Origin: Salinisphaeraceae bacterium UBA4764
GTDB taxonomy: Bacteria; Pseudomonadota; Gammaproteobacteria; Nevskiales; Salinisphaeraceae
Reading direction: 5' to 3'
Length of the DNA: 14,371 nucleotides
Assembly: GCA_002403445.1 (NCBI GenBank)
Contig: DHHU01000064.1
Coordinates: 113,681-128,051 of the forward strand
Part shown: one piece after another, positions 14,166 through 14,371 of the stretch
How positions within the stretch are numbered: the first letter of the stretch is position 1
Layout of the letters: each line of letters starts with the position of its first letter
Program-made: the position numbers and the translations under genes
The notes under the pieces: generated by a model
The model's database searches: none
The model's input: the letters and a program-made list of their open reading frames with translations, nothing else
What the model was told of the DNA's origin: nothing

Positions 14166-14194
14166 ATTGTTCGCATTTCGATGAGCAAAGTCAA
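14166..14194 (-). promoter_or_regulatory. Sigma70-like promoter for tRNA-Tyr
   Basis: On the minus strand TTGACT (14189-14194, 5/6) and AACAAT (14166-14171, 4/6) are separated by the optimal 17 nt. Transcription would start only a few bases before the tRNA 5' end at 14154. This suggests a unit beginning with tRNA-Tyr. Confidence 0.6.
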
Positions 14195-14371
14195 CAGGGA
14201 GTGTTCGAAGGTTGACGCCCAAATCTATGCGCCGGGTTCATTTCGCTTTGGTTTTTATGAATACTCAAACGGCTACAGAGCGCCAAACTAGCGAACGGTT
14301 ACGACCACGCGCCAGCCCCCTAAAGTCAGTTTGGAAATTTCCTGTCTTCTTGCCACTTATCAAACCCAATC
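14195..14371 (-). other. Right flank upstream of the tRNA cluster; nothing recognised
   Basis: No gene is recognised. One minus-strand frame is open from the edge (14369) to a TGA at 14265-14267, about 34 codons rich in Gly and Arg, which could be the end of an upstream gene but matches nothing I know. No RNA gene or clear repeat was seen. Confidence 0.25.

Noticed and set aside
13959..14291. Open plus-strand frame of 110 codons
   Set aside because: It runs antisense across tRNA-Tyr; the EEDSNPRRLSRQIYSLLPL stretch is the translated tRNA reverse complement, a common false gene.

Overview
This is a conserved housekeeping block from a proteobacterium, most likely a non-enteric gammaproteobacterium. 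Every recognised gene lies on the minus strand, so the genes run from the right edge to the left. In transcription order they are: tRNA-Tyr, tRNA-Gly, tRNA-Thr, tRNA-Trp, secE, nusG, rplK, rplA, rplJ, rplL, rpoB, rpoC, rpsL, rpsG and the first 175 codons of fusA. The lineage rests on four things: proteobacterial beta and beta-prime subunits collinear with E. coli RpoB/RpoC (beta-prime zinc and active-site residues fall at identical numbers), an NTD-KOW NusG of Pseudomonas-like length, a three-TM SecE, and fusion of the rpoBC operon to the str operon, as in many non-enteric proteobacteria. The genus was not identified.

Right part (about 13530-14371): four tRNA genes, all with an encoded CCA end. 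tRNA-Tyr has its own sigma70-like promoter. It is followed by a 230-nt spacer with a hairpin, then tRNA-Gly and tRNA-Thr 5 nt apart. A very good promoter with an extended -10 then drives tRNA-Trp and probably secE-nusG and the ribosomal protein genes. The tuf gene usually found between tRNA-Thr and tRNA-Trp/secE is absent; only 75 nt lie there.

Middle (about 9980-13485): the protein-export subunit SecE, the elongation factor NusG, L11-L1, then L10-L7/L12 preceded by a recognisable L10 leader. Several non-coding gaps hold good RNA hairpins: one over the nusG stop codon, one with a UUCG loop just after rplA, and an 11-bp one with a GAAA loop between rplL and rpoB.

Left part (1-9978): rpoB and rpoC (complete, all signature motifs intact), a hairpin-bearing junction, then rpsL (TTG start), rpsG and truncated fusA.

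Together these genes make the core RNA polymerase, its elongation factor, the ribosomal stalk and its base, the decoding-site protein S12, S7, and the translocase EF-G. I found no mobile element, CRISPR array, defence system or unknown accessory gene. The points worth a second look are the missing tuf, unusual initiation signals in the str genes, RNA structures in the gaps, and a few protein-sequence oddities. No previously undescribed system is evident.
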